A stretch of DNA of 34,981 bases from Komagataeibacter xylinus NBRC 15237 (GTDB lineage Bacteria > Pseudomonadota > Alphaproteobacteria > Acetobacterales > Acetobacteraceae), in NCBI RefSeq assembly GCF_001571345.1, contig NZ_BCTP01000032.1:1-34981 (forward strand), in the 5' to 3' direction. Positions 28,987 through 34,981 of this stretch are shown piece by piece. The notes under the pieces were generated by a model that worked only from the letters and a program-made list of their open reading frames with translations, was not told the DNA's origin and made no database searches. Numbering within the stretch: position 1 is the stretch's first letter; each line of letters starts with the position of its first letter. Both the position numbers and the translations under genes were made by a program.

Positions 28987-30565
28987 CCCTGCGGCTCCCT
29001 CCGGCATGGCGCCGGGCACGCCGCCGGTGCTGCAGTTGCGCGGCATTGGCAAATTCTTCCCCGGTGTGATCGCCAACAAGGATGTGGACCTTGATGTGTG
29101 GCCGGGCGAGATCCATGCCCTGCTGGGCGAGAACGGGGCTGGCAAGTCCACGCTCATGAACGTGGTGACCGGCATCTACCAGCCCGAGGAAGGCGAGACC
29201 ATCCTCGATGGCTACGGCCAGACCTTCACCTCCCCGCAGGACGCCATCCGTGCGGGTATTGGCATGGTGCACCAGCACTTCAAGCTGGTGCAGGCTTTTA
29301 CGGTGGCCGAGAACATCCATCTCGGCTGGGACGAGGCCCCCCGCCTCGCCTCGCCTGCCGTGATGGAAGCCCGCACGCGCGAGATTTCGGAGCGTTTCGG
29401 CTTTCCTGTCGATCCTGCCGCGCGGGTGTGCGACCTTTCGGCGGGCGAGCAGCAGCGCGTTGAAATCCTGCGCGTGCTGGCGCGCCGGGCACGGCTGCTG
29501 ATCATGGATGAACCCACCGCCGTGCTGACGCCGGAGGAGACGGGCGAGCTGTTCCGCGCGTTGCGGGCCTTCCGCGCGCAGGGCAATGCGGTCATCATCA
29601 TCAGCCACAAGCTTGACGAGGTGATGGAGATTTCCGATCGCGTCAGCGTCCTGCGCGGCGGGCGCAAGGTGGGCACGTTCCGCACAGTGGACTGCAATCC
29701 CTCCATGCTGGCGGCCACCATGGTGGGGCGTGACATCGTGCGGCGCGACATGCGCGCGCGGCCTGAAGGCGCTGCCCCCATTGCGCCGCAACCCATCATG
29801 CAACTGCGCCATGTCAGCGTGCGCGACGACCGGGGTGTGGACACGCTGCGCGATGTCAGCCTCGACCTGCATGGCGGCGAGATCCTGGGCATTGCGGGCG
29901 TTGCGGGCAACGGCCAGCGCGAACTGACCCATGTGCTGACCGGGCTTATGGCCCGCACATCGGGCGAGATCGTGCTTGATGGCAGCGTGGTGGACCGCGC
30001 CGACCCGGCCCTGTTTGCCCATGCGGGCGTGGGCCACATCCCCGAAGACCGGCTGCGCAGCGCGCTTGCGCCCTCGCTGTCCATCACCACCAACATGGCA
30101 TTGCGTGAATATACTGTCCCCCCCATTGGCCGCCATGGCCTGTATGACGCGGGGGCTGCGGGCATGCTGGCACATGACATTGCGGACCTTGCGCAGGTGC
30201 GCATTCCCGATTTTGGCATGCCCATCCGCAACCTCTCGGGTGGCAATCAGCAGCGGCTGGTGGCGCGGCGCGAGATCCGCATTGCCAGCCGGGTGCTGGT
30301 GGCCGCCTACCCCGCGCGCGGGCTCGATATCGGGGCCATTGCCACCATGCTGGGCTACCTGACCGACCTGCGCGACCAGGGGGTGGCCGTGGTGTTCATT
30401 TCGGAAGATCTGGAAGACCTGCTGAACGTGTCAGACCGCATCGGGGTGATGTTCCACGGACGCATGATGGATGTGATTGATGCGGAAAATGCGGACATCG
30501 CCACCATTGGCATGCTGATGGGTGGCCGCGAACCCACCGACCGCCAGCCGGGAGGGCCGCAGTAA
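28979..30565 (+). CDS. ABC transporter ATPase with two nucleotide-binding domains (BMP/nucleoside type)
   Basis: A sugar/nucleoside-importer type ATPase that drives uptake by the two permeases downstream. Domain 1 has Walker A GENGAGKS at 50-57, signature LSAGEQQRVEIL and Walker B LLIMDEPTAVLTPEE. Domain 2 has a degenerate P-loop (GVAGNGQREL) but an intact signature LSGGNQQRLVARRE, as is normal for this COG3845-like family. The TTG start at 28979 overlaps the upstream gene by 8 bases and has GCGGGAG about ten bases ahead, giving 528 residues. An ATG at 29006 (519 residues) lacks a ribosome site, but either is possible. It overlaps the first permease by one base (TAATG). Confidence 0.92.
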   Translation: MNNPAAPSGMAPGTPPVLQLRGIGKFFPGVIANKDVDLDVWPGEIHALLGENGAGKSTLMNVVTGIYQPEEGETILDGYGQTFTSPQDAIRAGIGMVHQHFKLVQAFTVAENIHLGWDEAPRLASPAVMEARTREISERFGFPVDPAARVCDLSAGEQQRVEILRVLARRARLLIMDEPTAVLTPEETGELFRALRAFRAQGNAVIIISHKLDEVMEISDRVSVLRGGRKVGTFRTVDCNPSMLAATMVGRDIVRRDMRARPEGAAPIAPQPIMQLRHVSVRDDRGVDTLRDVSLDLHGGEILGIAGVAGNGQRELTHVLTGLMARTSGEIVLDGSVVDRADPALFAHAGVGHIPEDRLRSALAPSLSITTNMALREYTVPPIGRHGLYDAGAAGMLAHDIADLAQVRIPDFGMPIRNLSGGNQQRLVARREIRIASRVLVAAYPARGLDIGAIATMLGYLTDLRDQGVAVVFISEDLEDLLNVSDRIGVMFHGRMMDVIDAENADIATIGMLMGGREPTDRQPGGPQ

Positions 30566-31629
30566 TGGCGACACGCGCCTTTCAGCGCCTGCCCACCGCG
30601 CCCGCGGGCCGCATTCTTGCCCTGCGGCTGGTGGCCATTGCGCTTTCATTATGCATCATTGCGGGCGTGCTGGCCCTGTCAGGCCACAGCCCTGGCATGC
30701 TGGCGGAACTGATCCTGCGCTCCACCCTTGGCTCGCGCTTCGGGCTGGAGGACCTGATGCTGTTCATGTGCCCGCTGCTGCTCACGGGGGCAGCGGTTAC
30801 GGTATGTGGCACCATCGGGCTATGGAATATCGGGGCGGAGGGCCAGTTCTATGCTGGCGCCATTGCCGCGACCGGCGTGGCCCTTGGCCTGCATGGCCCG
30901 GTGCTGATCATGCTGCCGCTCATGACCATTGCGGGCATACTGGGCGGCATGGCGTGGATTACCGTGCCCACGCTGGCCCGCGCCTATGCCGGGGTGAACG
31001 AGATCATCACCACGCTGCTGCTCAACTTCATCGCATCGCTCCTCACTTATTACCTTACCACGGGGCCGTGGCGTGACCGGATCAGCGGGGCGCAGGTCTC
31101 GACGCAGCGGCTTTCGGTGTCCATTCCCGAGATGTGGGGCATCGTGCACTGGGGTTTTCCCGTTGCCATCGTGATCGTGGTGGGGCTGGCGCTCATACTG
31201 TCGCGCACGCGGTGGGGCTATGAGATCCGCATTGGCGGGGCCAACCCGGAGGCCGCGCGCTATGCGGGCATTCCGGTGCGCCTGCGCATCATCTCGGTCA
31301 TGCTGCTTTCTGGCGGGCTGGCGGGGCTTGCGGGCATGTTCGAAGTCGCGGGCACGGTGCACCGGCTGCAGGGCGGCATGGCCAACAATTTCGGCTATCT
31401 GGGCATTGTGGTGGCGGTGCTGGCGCGCGGGTCGTGCCTGAACGTGATCCCGGCGGCGCTACTGATGGCGCTGATCCTTGATTCAGGCATTGTCATGCAG
31501 ACGCAGCAGCTTTCGGCCTCGGTCATTCTGGCCATTACCGGGCTGATTCTGTTCATGATCGCCATTGGCGATGAACTGGCCCATTACCGGCCCGTCGCCA
31601 CCAAGCCCGCGAAGGGAAAAGCCTCATGA
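30565..31629 (+). CDS. ABC transporter permease 1 (BMP/nucleoside type)
   Basis: A 354-residue inner-membrane protein with about nine to ten hydrophobic segments, of the BPD_transp_2 permease class that includes the nucleoside and ribose importers. The family segment IGLWNIGAEGQFYAGAIAA near residue 85-104 and VNEIITTLLLNFIA near 145 are visible, as is the later GGANPEAARYAGIPV loop that couples to the ATPase. It shares one base with the ATPase gene and overlaps the second permease by four bases, so the products are probably made in balance. A cytoplasmic tail (RPVATKPAKGKAS) closes it. Confidence 0.9.
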   Translation: MATRAFQRLPTAPAGRILALRLVAIALSLCIIAGVLALSGHSPGMLAELILRSTLGSRFGLEDLMLFMCPLLLTGAAVTVCGTIGLWNIGAEGQFYAGAIAATGVALGLHGPVLIMLPLMTIAGILGGMAWITVPTLARAYAGVNEIITTLLLNFIASLLTYYLTTGPWRDRISGAQVSTQRLSVSIPEMWGIVHWGFPVAIVIVVGLALILSRTRWGYEIRIGGANPEAARYAGIPVRLRIISVMLLSGGLAGLAGMFEVAGTVHRLQGGMANNFGYLGIVVAVLARGSCLNVIPAALLMALILDSGIVMQTQQLSASVILAITGLILFMIAIGDELAHYRPVATKPAKGKAS

Positions 31630-32564
31630 TCATGCTGCTGACAGGCATGCTGGCCACCGCCGTGCTGGCCGGTGGCGTGCTCGCCCTTGCGGCCCTTGGC
31701 GAAGTGCTGGCCGAGCGCGTGGGCGTGACCAACCTTGGGGTCGAGGGCCTTATGGCGCTGGGGGCTGTGACGGCGGTGATGACCGTCTCCACGATGCATT
31801 CACCGTGGGTCGGGCTGCTGGTGGCCATCATGGTCGGTGCCGTGGGCGGCATGGTGTTTGCCTTTGGCGCAGTGGTGATGCGGGCCAACCAGGTGCTGTG
31901 CGGGCTGGCCACGACCTTCATGGGCCTGGGGCTGTCAACCGCGCTGGGGCACAGCTACGCGGGCCAGCCGGTGGAGACGACCTTCGGGCATGTCAGCATT
32001 CCGCTGCTGTCCTCCATCCCCATCATCGGCCCGGCCCTGTTCGGGCAGAATATCCTGATCATACCGATTTACGTGCTGCTGCCGCTGGCGGCGCATTTCA
32101 TCATGTTCCGCACCCGGCACGGGCTGAACATGCGCGCGGTGGGCGAGAACCCGGCGGCGGCTGATGCGGCGGGCATTCCGGTCATGGCCATGCGCTTTTG
32201 GTACGTAACCCTTGGCGGCGCCATGGCGGGCATGGCGGGGGGGTACCTGACCCTGACCTATGTGCCGGTCTGGTCAGAGGGCATGGTGGCGGGCCGTGGA
32301 TGGATCGCGCTGGCGCTGGTGATCTTTGCGGGCTACCGGCCCGTTATCGTCACCCTCTCCGCCCTTCTGTTCGGGCTGGTTACGGCGCTGTCCTTTGTGG
32401 GGCAGGCGCATAACTGGCCGATTGACCCCGCCTTCCTGAACATGCTGCCCTATATCGGCACCATGGCCTTCATCATCGTGCCGGTGGTGGTGTGGCACCG
32501 CATGCGCCGGGTGATGGCAGCGCCTGCAGCGCTAGCCCAGCCTTATTACCGCGACGTGCGCTAG
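31626..32564 (+). CDS. ABC transporter permease 2 (BMP/nucleoside type)
   Basis: A 312-residue partner of permease 1 with about eight to nine membrane segments. It starts with a membrane helix directly after the initiator. Family landmarks: LAERVGVTNLGVEGLMALGA at about 29-48, the coupling loop RAVGENPAAADAAGIPVMAMR near 170-190, and GRGWIALALVIFAGYRP near 222. It would form a heterodimeric channel with permease 1. It is the last gene of the operon; its TAG stop is also the first part of a long imperfect hairpin. Confidence 0.9.
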   Translation: MIMLLTGMLATAVLAGGVLALAALGEVLAERVGVTNLGVEGLMALGAVTAVMTVSTMHSPWVGLLVAIMVGAVGGMVFAFGAVVMRANQVLCGLATTFMGLGLSTALGHSYAGQPVETTFGHVSIPLLSSIPIIGPALFGQNILIIPIYVLLPLAAHFIMFRTRHGLNMRAVGENPAAADAAGIPVMAMRFWYVTLGGAMAGMAGGYLTLTYVPVWSEGMVAGRGWIALALVIFAGYRPVIVTLSALLFGLVTALSFVGQAHNWPIDPAFLNMLPYIGTMAFIIVPVVVWHRMRRVMAAPAALAQPYYRDVR

Positions 32565-32610
32565 AGCATATCCAGTTTGAATGGACACATTCGAACTGGT
32601 GAAGATGCTC
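32564..32610. repeat. long intergenic hairpin at the operon end
   Basis: CCAGTTTGAATG (32572-32583) pairs with CATTCGAACTGG (32588-32599) over twelve pairs with one G-T wobble and loop GACA. An outer helix GAGCAT (32564-32569) with ATGCTC (32605-32610) encloses it across an asymmetric internal loop. It starts on the last base of the permease 2 stop codon. There is no T-run, so it looks more like a dispersed palindromic unit or mRNA-end stabiliser than an intrinsic terminator. Confidence 0.6.
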
Positions 32611-32678
32611 GATAAACAATGAGTTAGAGCAATTCTACTGAGCCAGAGCACAGAATAATAAAAGTTTTCAGATACTGC

Positions 32679-32736
32679 CTTTTTTCAAAAAAGCGGCGTT
32701 TTTGGTGAAGCTTTTTGAAAAAAGCTTCACCAAAAA
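32679..32736. terminator. palindrome cluster between convergent genes, bidirectional terminator
   Basis: The main hairpin has 18-base perfect arms: 32699-32716 (TTTTTGGTGAAGCTTTTT) and 32719-32736, with the loop GA. Ahead of it lies the smaller palindrome CTTTTTTCAAAAAAG (32679-32693). A and T runs flank the main stem on both sides, so it can terminate transcripts from either direction; it sits between permease 2 on the plus strand and the binding-protein gene on the minus strand. Its centre CTTTTTGAAAAAAG recurs exactly at 27680-27693. Confidence 0.75.
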
Positions 32737-32786
32737 CTTTCTTATGATTGCTGGATGTTTTCTGAGCCAACTTTTCAAACAGTCTC

Positions 32787-33869
32787 TTATGGCCGGGGCT
32801 GGGCAGGATGCAGGATATCAGCGGAGATACGGCGGGCGTAGCTGGCGGAATTAAGGCTGTCGGGGAACTGACCGAGTAGCTTGAGTTCATCGACATAACG
32901 CGCGATCTGGGTTTTCAGGTCATTACCCACGGGGCTGATGCCCAACACCTCGTGGCGCATCATCTGCAATATGGCGTCCTGCTGCATGCCATCAACGCGG
33001 CCATCAAGCAGGCTCGCGGCCTCGGTCATGTGGGCGGGAAGCCAGTGGGCTGCGTTATAGAGAGCCAGCACGAGGGCCACGGCCGCCCCGGGCATATCGC
33101 GCAGCACATCGGCGGACAGGCCCAGCGCCAGATTGGTGCGCCCGGCATATAACCCGTTCACGCTATTGACCAGTTCCACTACATCAAGCACCGGGTTGCG
33201 CAACAGCCGCCAGGCGAGCGGGTCGTGCAGGGCCACGGCATCGACCGTGCCTGCGGCAAGCGCGTCATCAATTTCATCGGGCGGCAGGATGACCCAGTTG
33301 GGCGCGGTATCAGGGTTCAGCCCCTTGCGGCGCAGGATGATGGAAAAAAACAGCCGGTCAGCCATATCGGCATTGAGCACGGCAATGCGCCGCCCTACCA
33401 GATCCTCGATCTTGGCAATGCGCAGCCTGCGCCGCACCAGCAGGCGAAAGGTGCCCGCCTGCAGCCCCATGACCAGCCGCACCGGCAGGTCGGGGCTGGC
33501 CTGCCATGCCTGCAGCCATGACAGCACGGGGGCCACCGCCGCCATGGCGCGCCCTGCCTGCAGGTCGGCAATGGCGTCACGCCCGTTGGCTACACCCTCG
33601 CGCAGTTGCACGTTCAGGCGGTACTGCACAAAAAAATCCTGCCGCAGGGCAACATTATACAGGGTGGAGGATTGCGCGTAGGGCCATGACAGCGTCATGT
33701 CATGGGGCTGGCCATCAAGCAGGGCATCATCACGGCGAACAAGCCGCGCCTGCTGGCGGCTCTGCACCCATTGCGAACCCACCACGGCGCATCCGCCCGC
33801 CACCAGCATGGGCACGAGTGCGCGGCGAAGCAACTGGCGTGGCTTTCCCTCCCTGTTCTGTTCGACCAT
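32787..33869 (-). CDS. membrane-anchored NMT1/SsuA-like substrate-binding protein, orphan
   Basis: A 360-residue protein related to the periplasmic binding proteins for nitrate, sulfonate, bicarbonate and thiamine precursors (NMT1/THI5-like fold). The N-terminus is basic, then a hydrophobic helix about 18-32 (LVPMLVAGGCAVVGSQW) that looks like an uncleaved anchor; the cysteine lacks a good lipobox. The binding-protein character shows in DLQAGRAMAAVAPV, LRIAKIEDLVGRRIAVLNADM near 150-170, and AAGTVDAVALHDPLAWRLL. GGGAGA precedes the ATG by about 11 bases on its strand. There is no ATPase or permease beside it in this window; the BMP transporter on the other strand is of a different family. The ligand cannot be predicted. 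Confidence 0.75.
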   Translation of the reverse strand: MVEQNREGKPRQLLRRALVPMLVAGGCAVVGSQWVQSRQQARLVRRDDALLDGQPHDMTLSWPYAQSSTLYNVALRQDFFVQYRLNVQLREGVANGRDAIADLQAGRAMAAVAPVLSWLQAWQASPDLPVRLVMGLQAGTFRLLVRRRLRIAKIEDLVGRRIAVLNADMADRLFFSIILRRKGLNPDTAPNWVILPPDEIDDALAAGTVDAVALHDPLAWRLLRNPVLDVVELVNSVNGLYAGRTNLALGLSADVLRDMPGAAVALVLALYNAAHWLPAHMTEAASLLDGRVDGMQQDAILQMMRHEVLGISPVGNDLKTQIARYVDELKLLGQFPDSLNSASYARRISADILHPAQPRP

Positions 33870-33935
33870 TGGCTGCGGTTTCTCCCAAGATGCGAAGGCA
33901 TTACCCTTCTTTTAGCCTGCCGGGTTCTCTTTTTT

Positions 33936-33964
33936 CCCCTTTTTTAAAAAAAGTGCAAAAGGGG
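33936..33964. repeat. inverted repeat upstream of tRNA-Asn
   Basis: CCCCTTTT (33936-33943) and AAAAGGGG (33957-33964) with the loop TTAAAAAAAGTGC. It lies between the minus-strand gene start and the tRNA promoter. On the minus strand the stem is followed by an A-rich run, on the plus strand by GG and TTTA, so neither orientation is a standard terminator for a known transcript. Confidence 0.45.
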
Positions 33965-33966
33965 GG

Positions 33967-33996
33967 TTTACGCTCCCCCATCAGTGTGGCTATAAG
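33967..33996 (+). promoter_or_regulatory. candidate promoter of tRNA-Asn
   Basis: TTTACG at 33967-33972, an 18-base spacer and TATAAG at 33991-33996. The start would fall near 34003, giving a leader of about ten bases before the tRNA, a usual arrangement. Confidence 0.55.
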
Positions 33997-34013
33997 CTGC
34001 TCACCAACGCTGA

Positions 34014-34089
34014 TCCCGAATAGCTCAGTTGGTAGAGCAAGCGACTGTTAATCGCTGGGTCGTAGGTTCGAGTCCTACTTCGGGAGCCA
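34014..34089 (+). tRNA. tRNA-Asn (anticodon GTT)
   Basis: A 76-base tRNA with encoded CCA. The acceptor arm TCCCGAA (34014-34020) pairs with TTCGGGA (34079-34085), followed by discriminator G and CCA. The anticodon stem AGCGA/TCGCT (34040-34044, 34052-34056) encloses the loop CTGTTAA with anticodon GTT at 34047-34049, reading AAC and AAT. The T arm is GTAGG-TTCGAGT-CCTAC. All arms are standard. Confidence 0.98.
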
Positions 34090-34157
34090 CATTTCCTTAA
34101 AAATTAGTGCTAGATCAGTAGGTTGCGGATTTTTTAATCTAAGCCGGTGATAGATAA

Positions 34158-34430
34158 TGCCTCTTTCGGGAACGTGCAGATACGTTCAGGCCGGTTTTTT
34201 GTGCTGCCTGTCTTACCTTGCCCCATCATATTGGCCCTTTTGCAATCGAGCATAGCCAGAGCAGCCCCATTCTGTTTGAACAGGGCACGACCCTCACCGT
34301 GGCCTATCCGCTCAAAGGTGTGCGGGGCATGGACCCGGTCGTCAACGCATTCGGCAGACACCGACAGACCAATACGGGGAACAATGTTGGTTCAGTCGCC
34401 GTGACCGCAGACGTGCGTTTTAAATGGTAG
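34158..34430 (+). pseudogene. possible remnant of an outer-membrane beta-barrel protein (C-terminal part)
   Basis: An open frame after a stop at 34155, with no good start codon or ribosome site; a TTG at 34218 would give 70 residues. The end of the product alternates like beta strands (GTTLTVAYPLKGV, then VGSVAVTADVRFKW) and finishes in an aromatic residue, as outer-membrane barrels do for BAM recognition. The 5' part has no such character. I infer the 3' scrap of a porin or receptor gene left by an insertion or deletion; the family is not identified, and it may be no gene at all. Confidence 0.3.
34170..34187. repeat. 18-base inverted repeat 3' of tRNA-Asn
   Basis: GAACGT (34170-34175), loop GCAGAT, ACGTTC (34182-34187). 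A T-run (34195-34200) follows seven bases later. It could be a weak terminator for the tRNA transcript or an operator; the gap before the T-run argues against a strong terminator. Confidence 0.35.
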
Positions 34431-34472
34431 GCCCCACCATCATGACGGCACACAGGCAGCGATAAGTACATC

Positions 34473-34981
34473 ATGATCGACCTGTTTAAAAATATCATCG
34501 ATCTGACTGCCGAAATGCGCCGGGCCTGTGACGCAGACAGCCTCAATAACGCTTTTCGCGCGCTTCTGGCCTGCCTTGGCCCGTTTGCCCATGCCGCGGG
34601 CACAGTGCATAAAACCCGGCGTGATGAACGTTACCTGATTGATACGACCTACCCTGCTCACTGGATGGAGCATTACACCCGTAACAATTATCAGAATATT
34701 GATCCTGTCATTGACCCGGTAAACCACGGTCTGACACCCTATAACTGGGATCAGGCCTATATTTGCAACGCCGACCAGAAGAAAATAATGAATGAATTTA
34801 GGGATGTCGGTTTTCAGGCCGGGCATGCCATCCCGCTTCACCTTACGCCCGGCATGTTACTGCTGGTCAGCGTGGCCTCGCCCGAAAAAGAAATCGACTT
34901 CCAGACACAGGCCCTGATCCAGTTGATTGTTGGCCAGTACCATACCCGTTATTGTCAGCTCGCCATGCTGATTACTTATAC
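34473..34981 (+). CDS. LuxR-family acyl-homoserine-lactone receptor, 5' part
   Basis: The frame opens at the ATG at 34473 and runs without stop past the window edge (169 codons seen). The visible part is an autoinducer-binding domain. All six residues invariant in TraR/LuxR ligand pockets have matches: Trp64, Tyr68, Asp77, Pro78, Trp92 and Gly117 (in HWMEHY, NIDPV, YNWDQAY and GFQAGHAIPLH). The C-terminal helix-turn-helix DNA-binding domain would lie outside. In acetic acid bacteria the GinI/GinR quorum system is known; this could be GinR or a LuxR solo, but no luxI-type gene is in view. Base use is less GC-rich than the dcw genes. The ribosome site (GATAAG about 7 bases upstream) is weak. 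Confidence 0.85.
   Translation, partial: MIDLFKNIIDLTAEMRRACDADSLNNAFRALLACLGPFAHAAGTVHKTRRDERYLIDTTYPAHWMEHYTRNNYQNIDPVIDPVNHGLTPYNWDQAYICNADQKKIMNEFRDVGFQAGHAIPLHLTPGMLLLVSVASPEKEIDFQTQALIQLIVGQYHTRYCQLAMLITY

Noticed and set aside
34014-34089. Attachment-site direct repeat of the tRNA-Asn 3' end in this window
   Set aside because: I found no second copy of the tRNA 3' end in the window; a copy may lie beyond the right edge.

Overview
The window looks like a chromosomal segment of an acetic acid bacterium (Acetobacteraceae, Alphaproteobacteria), most likely the Komagataeibacter/Gluconacetobacter group. This is inferred from the GC-rich coding style, the gene order and the protein character; I could not run a database search. 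Most of it is core chromosome. Only the two ends look accessory.

Left end (1-2237): a low-GC SUKH (SMI1/KNR4)-like gene with an abrupt GC-rich 3' end, a minus-strand HSL-type alpha/beta hydrolase, and the RNase P RNA gene (rnpB), whose P1 helix closes exactly. A 327-base gap then carries a MraZ operator: three T/CCCCA boxes spaced 10 bp apart.

Centre (2238-21456): a nearly complete dcw (division and cell wall) cluster in the order mraZ, rsmH, ftsL, ftsI, murE, murF, mraY, murD, ftsW, murG, murC, murB, ddl, ftsQ, ftsA, ftsZ. These genes make lipid II (MurC-F, MurB, Ddl, MraY, MurG) and build the septum (FtsZ/A ring, FtsQ/L scaffold, FtsW/I synthase). Twelve junctions are 4-base or 1-base stop/start overlaps, so translational coupling is likely. 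Breaks occur only before ftsI (38 nt), murC (33 nt) and ftsZ (77 nt). FtsL, FtsI, FtsA, FtsQ and FtsZ carry Pro/Ala-rich low-complexity extensions.

Right of the cluster (21457-27658): lpxC (lipid A), bamD (outer-membrane assembly), recN and ligA (DNA repair and replication), and a small unknown gene. After a terminator-like hairpin comes a four-gene BMP-type ABC importer (27859-32564: Tat-exported binding protein, double ATPase, two permeases), probably for a nucleoside-like solute. Its end converges on a minus-strand orphan SsuA/NMT1-like binding protein across a gap rich in palindromes.

Right end (33870-34981): tRNA-Asn(GTT) with a good promoter, a degenerate stretch with a possible outer-membrane-protein C-terminal remnant, and the 5' part of a LuxR-type acyl-homoserine-lactone receptor gene cut by the window edge. 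This has the look of a tRNA-adjacent variable region.

No CRISPR array, insertion sequence or clearly new multi-gene system is visible. The most interesting points are the MraZ operator, the low-complexity tails on the divisome proteins, the palindromes in intergenic gaps, and the tRNA-Asn/LuxR junction.
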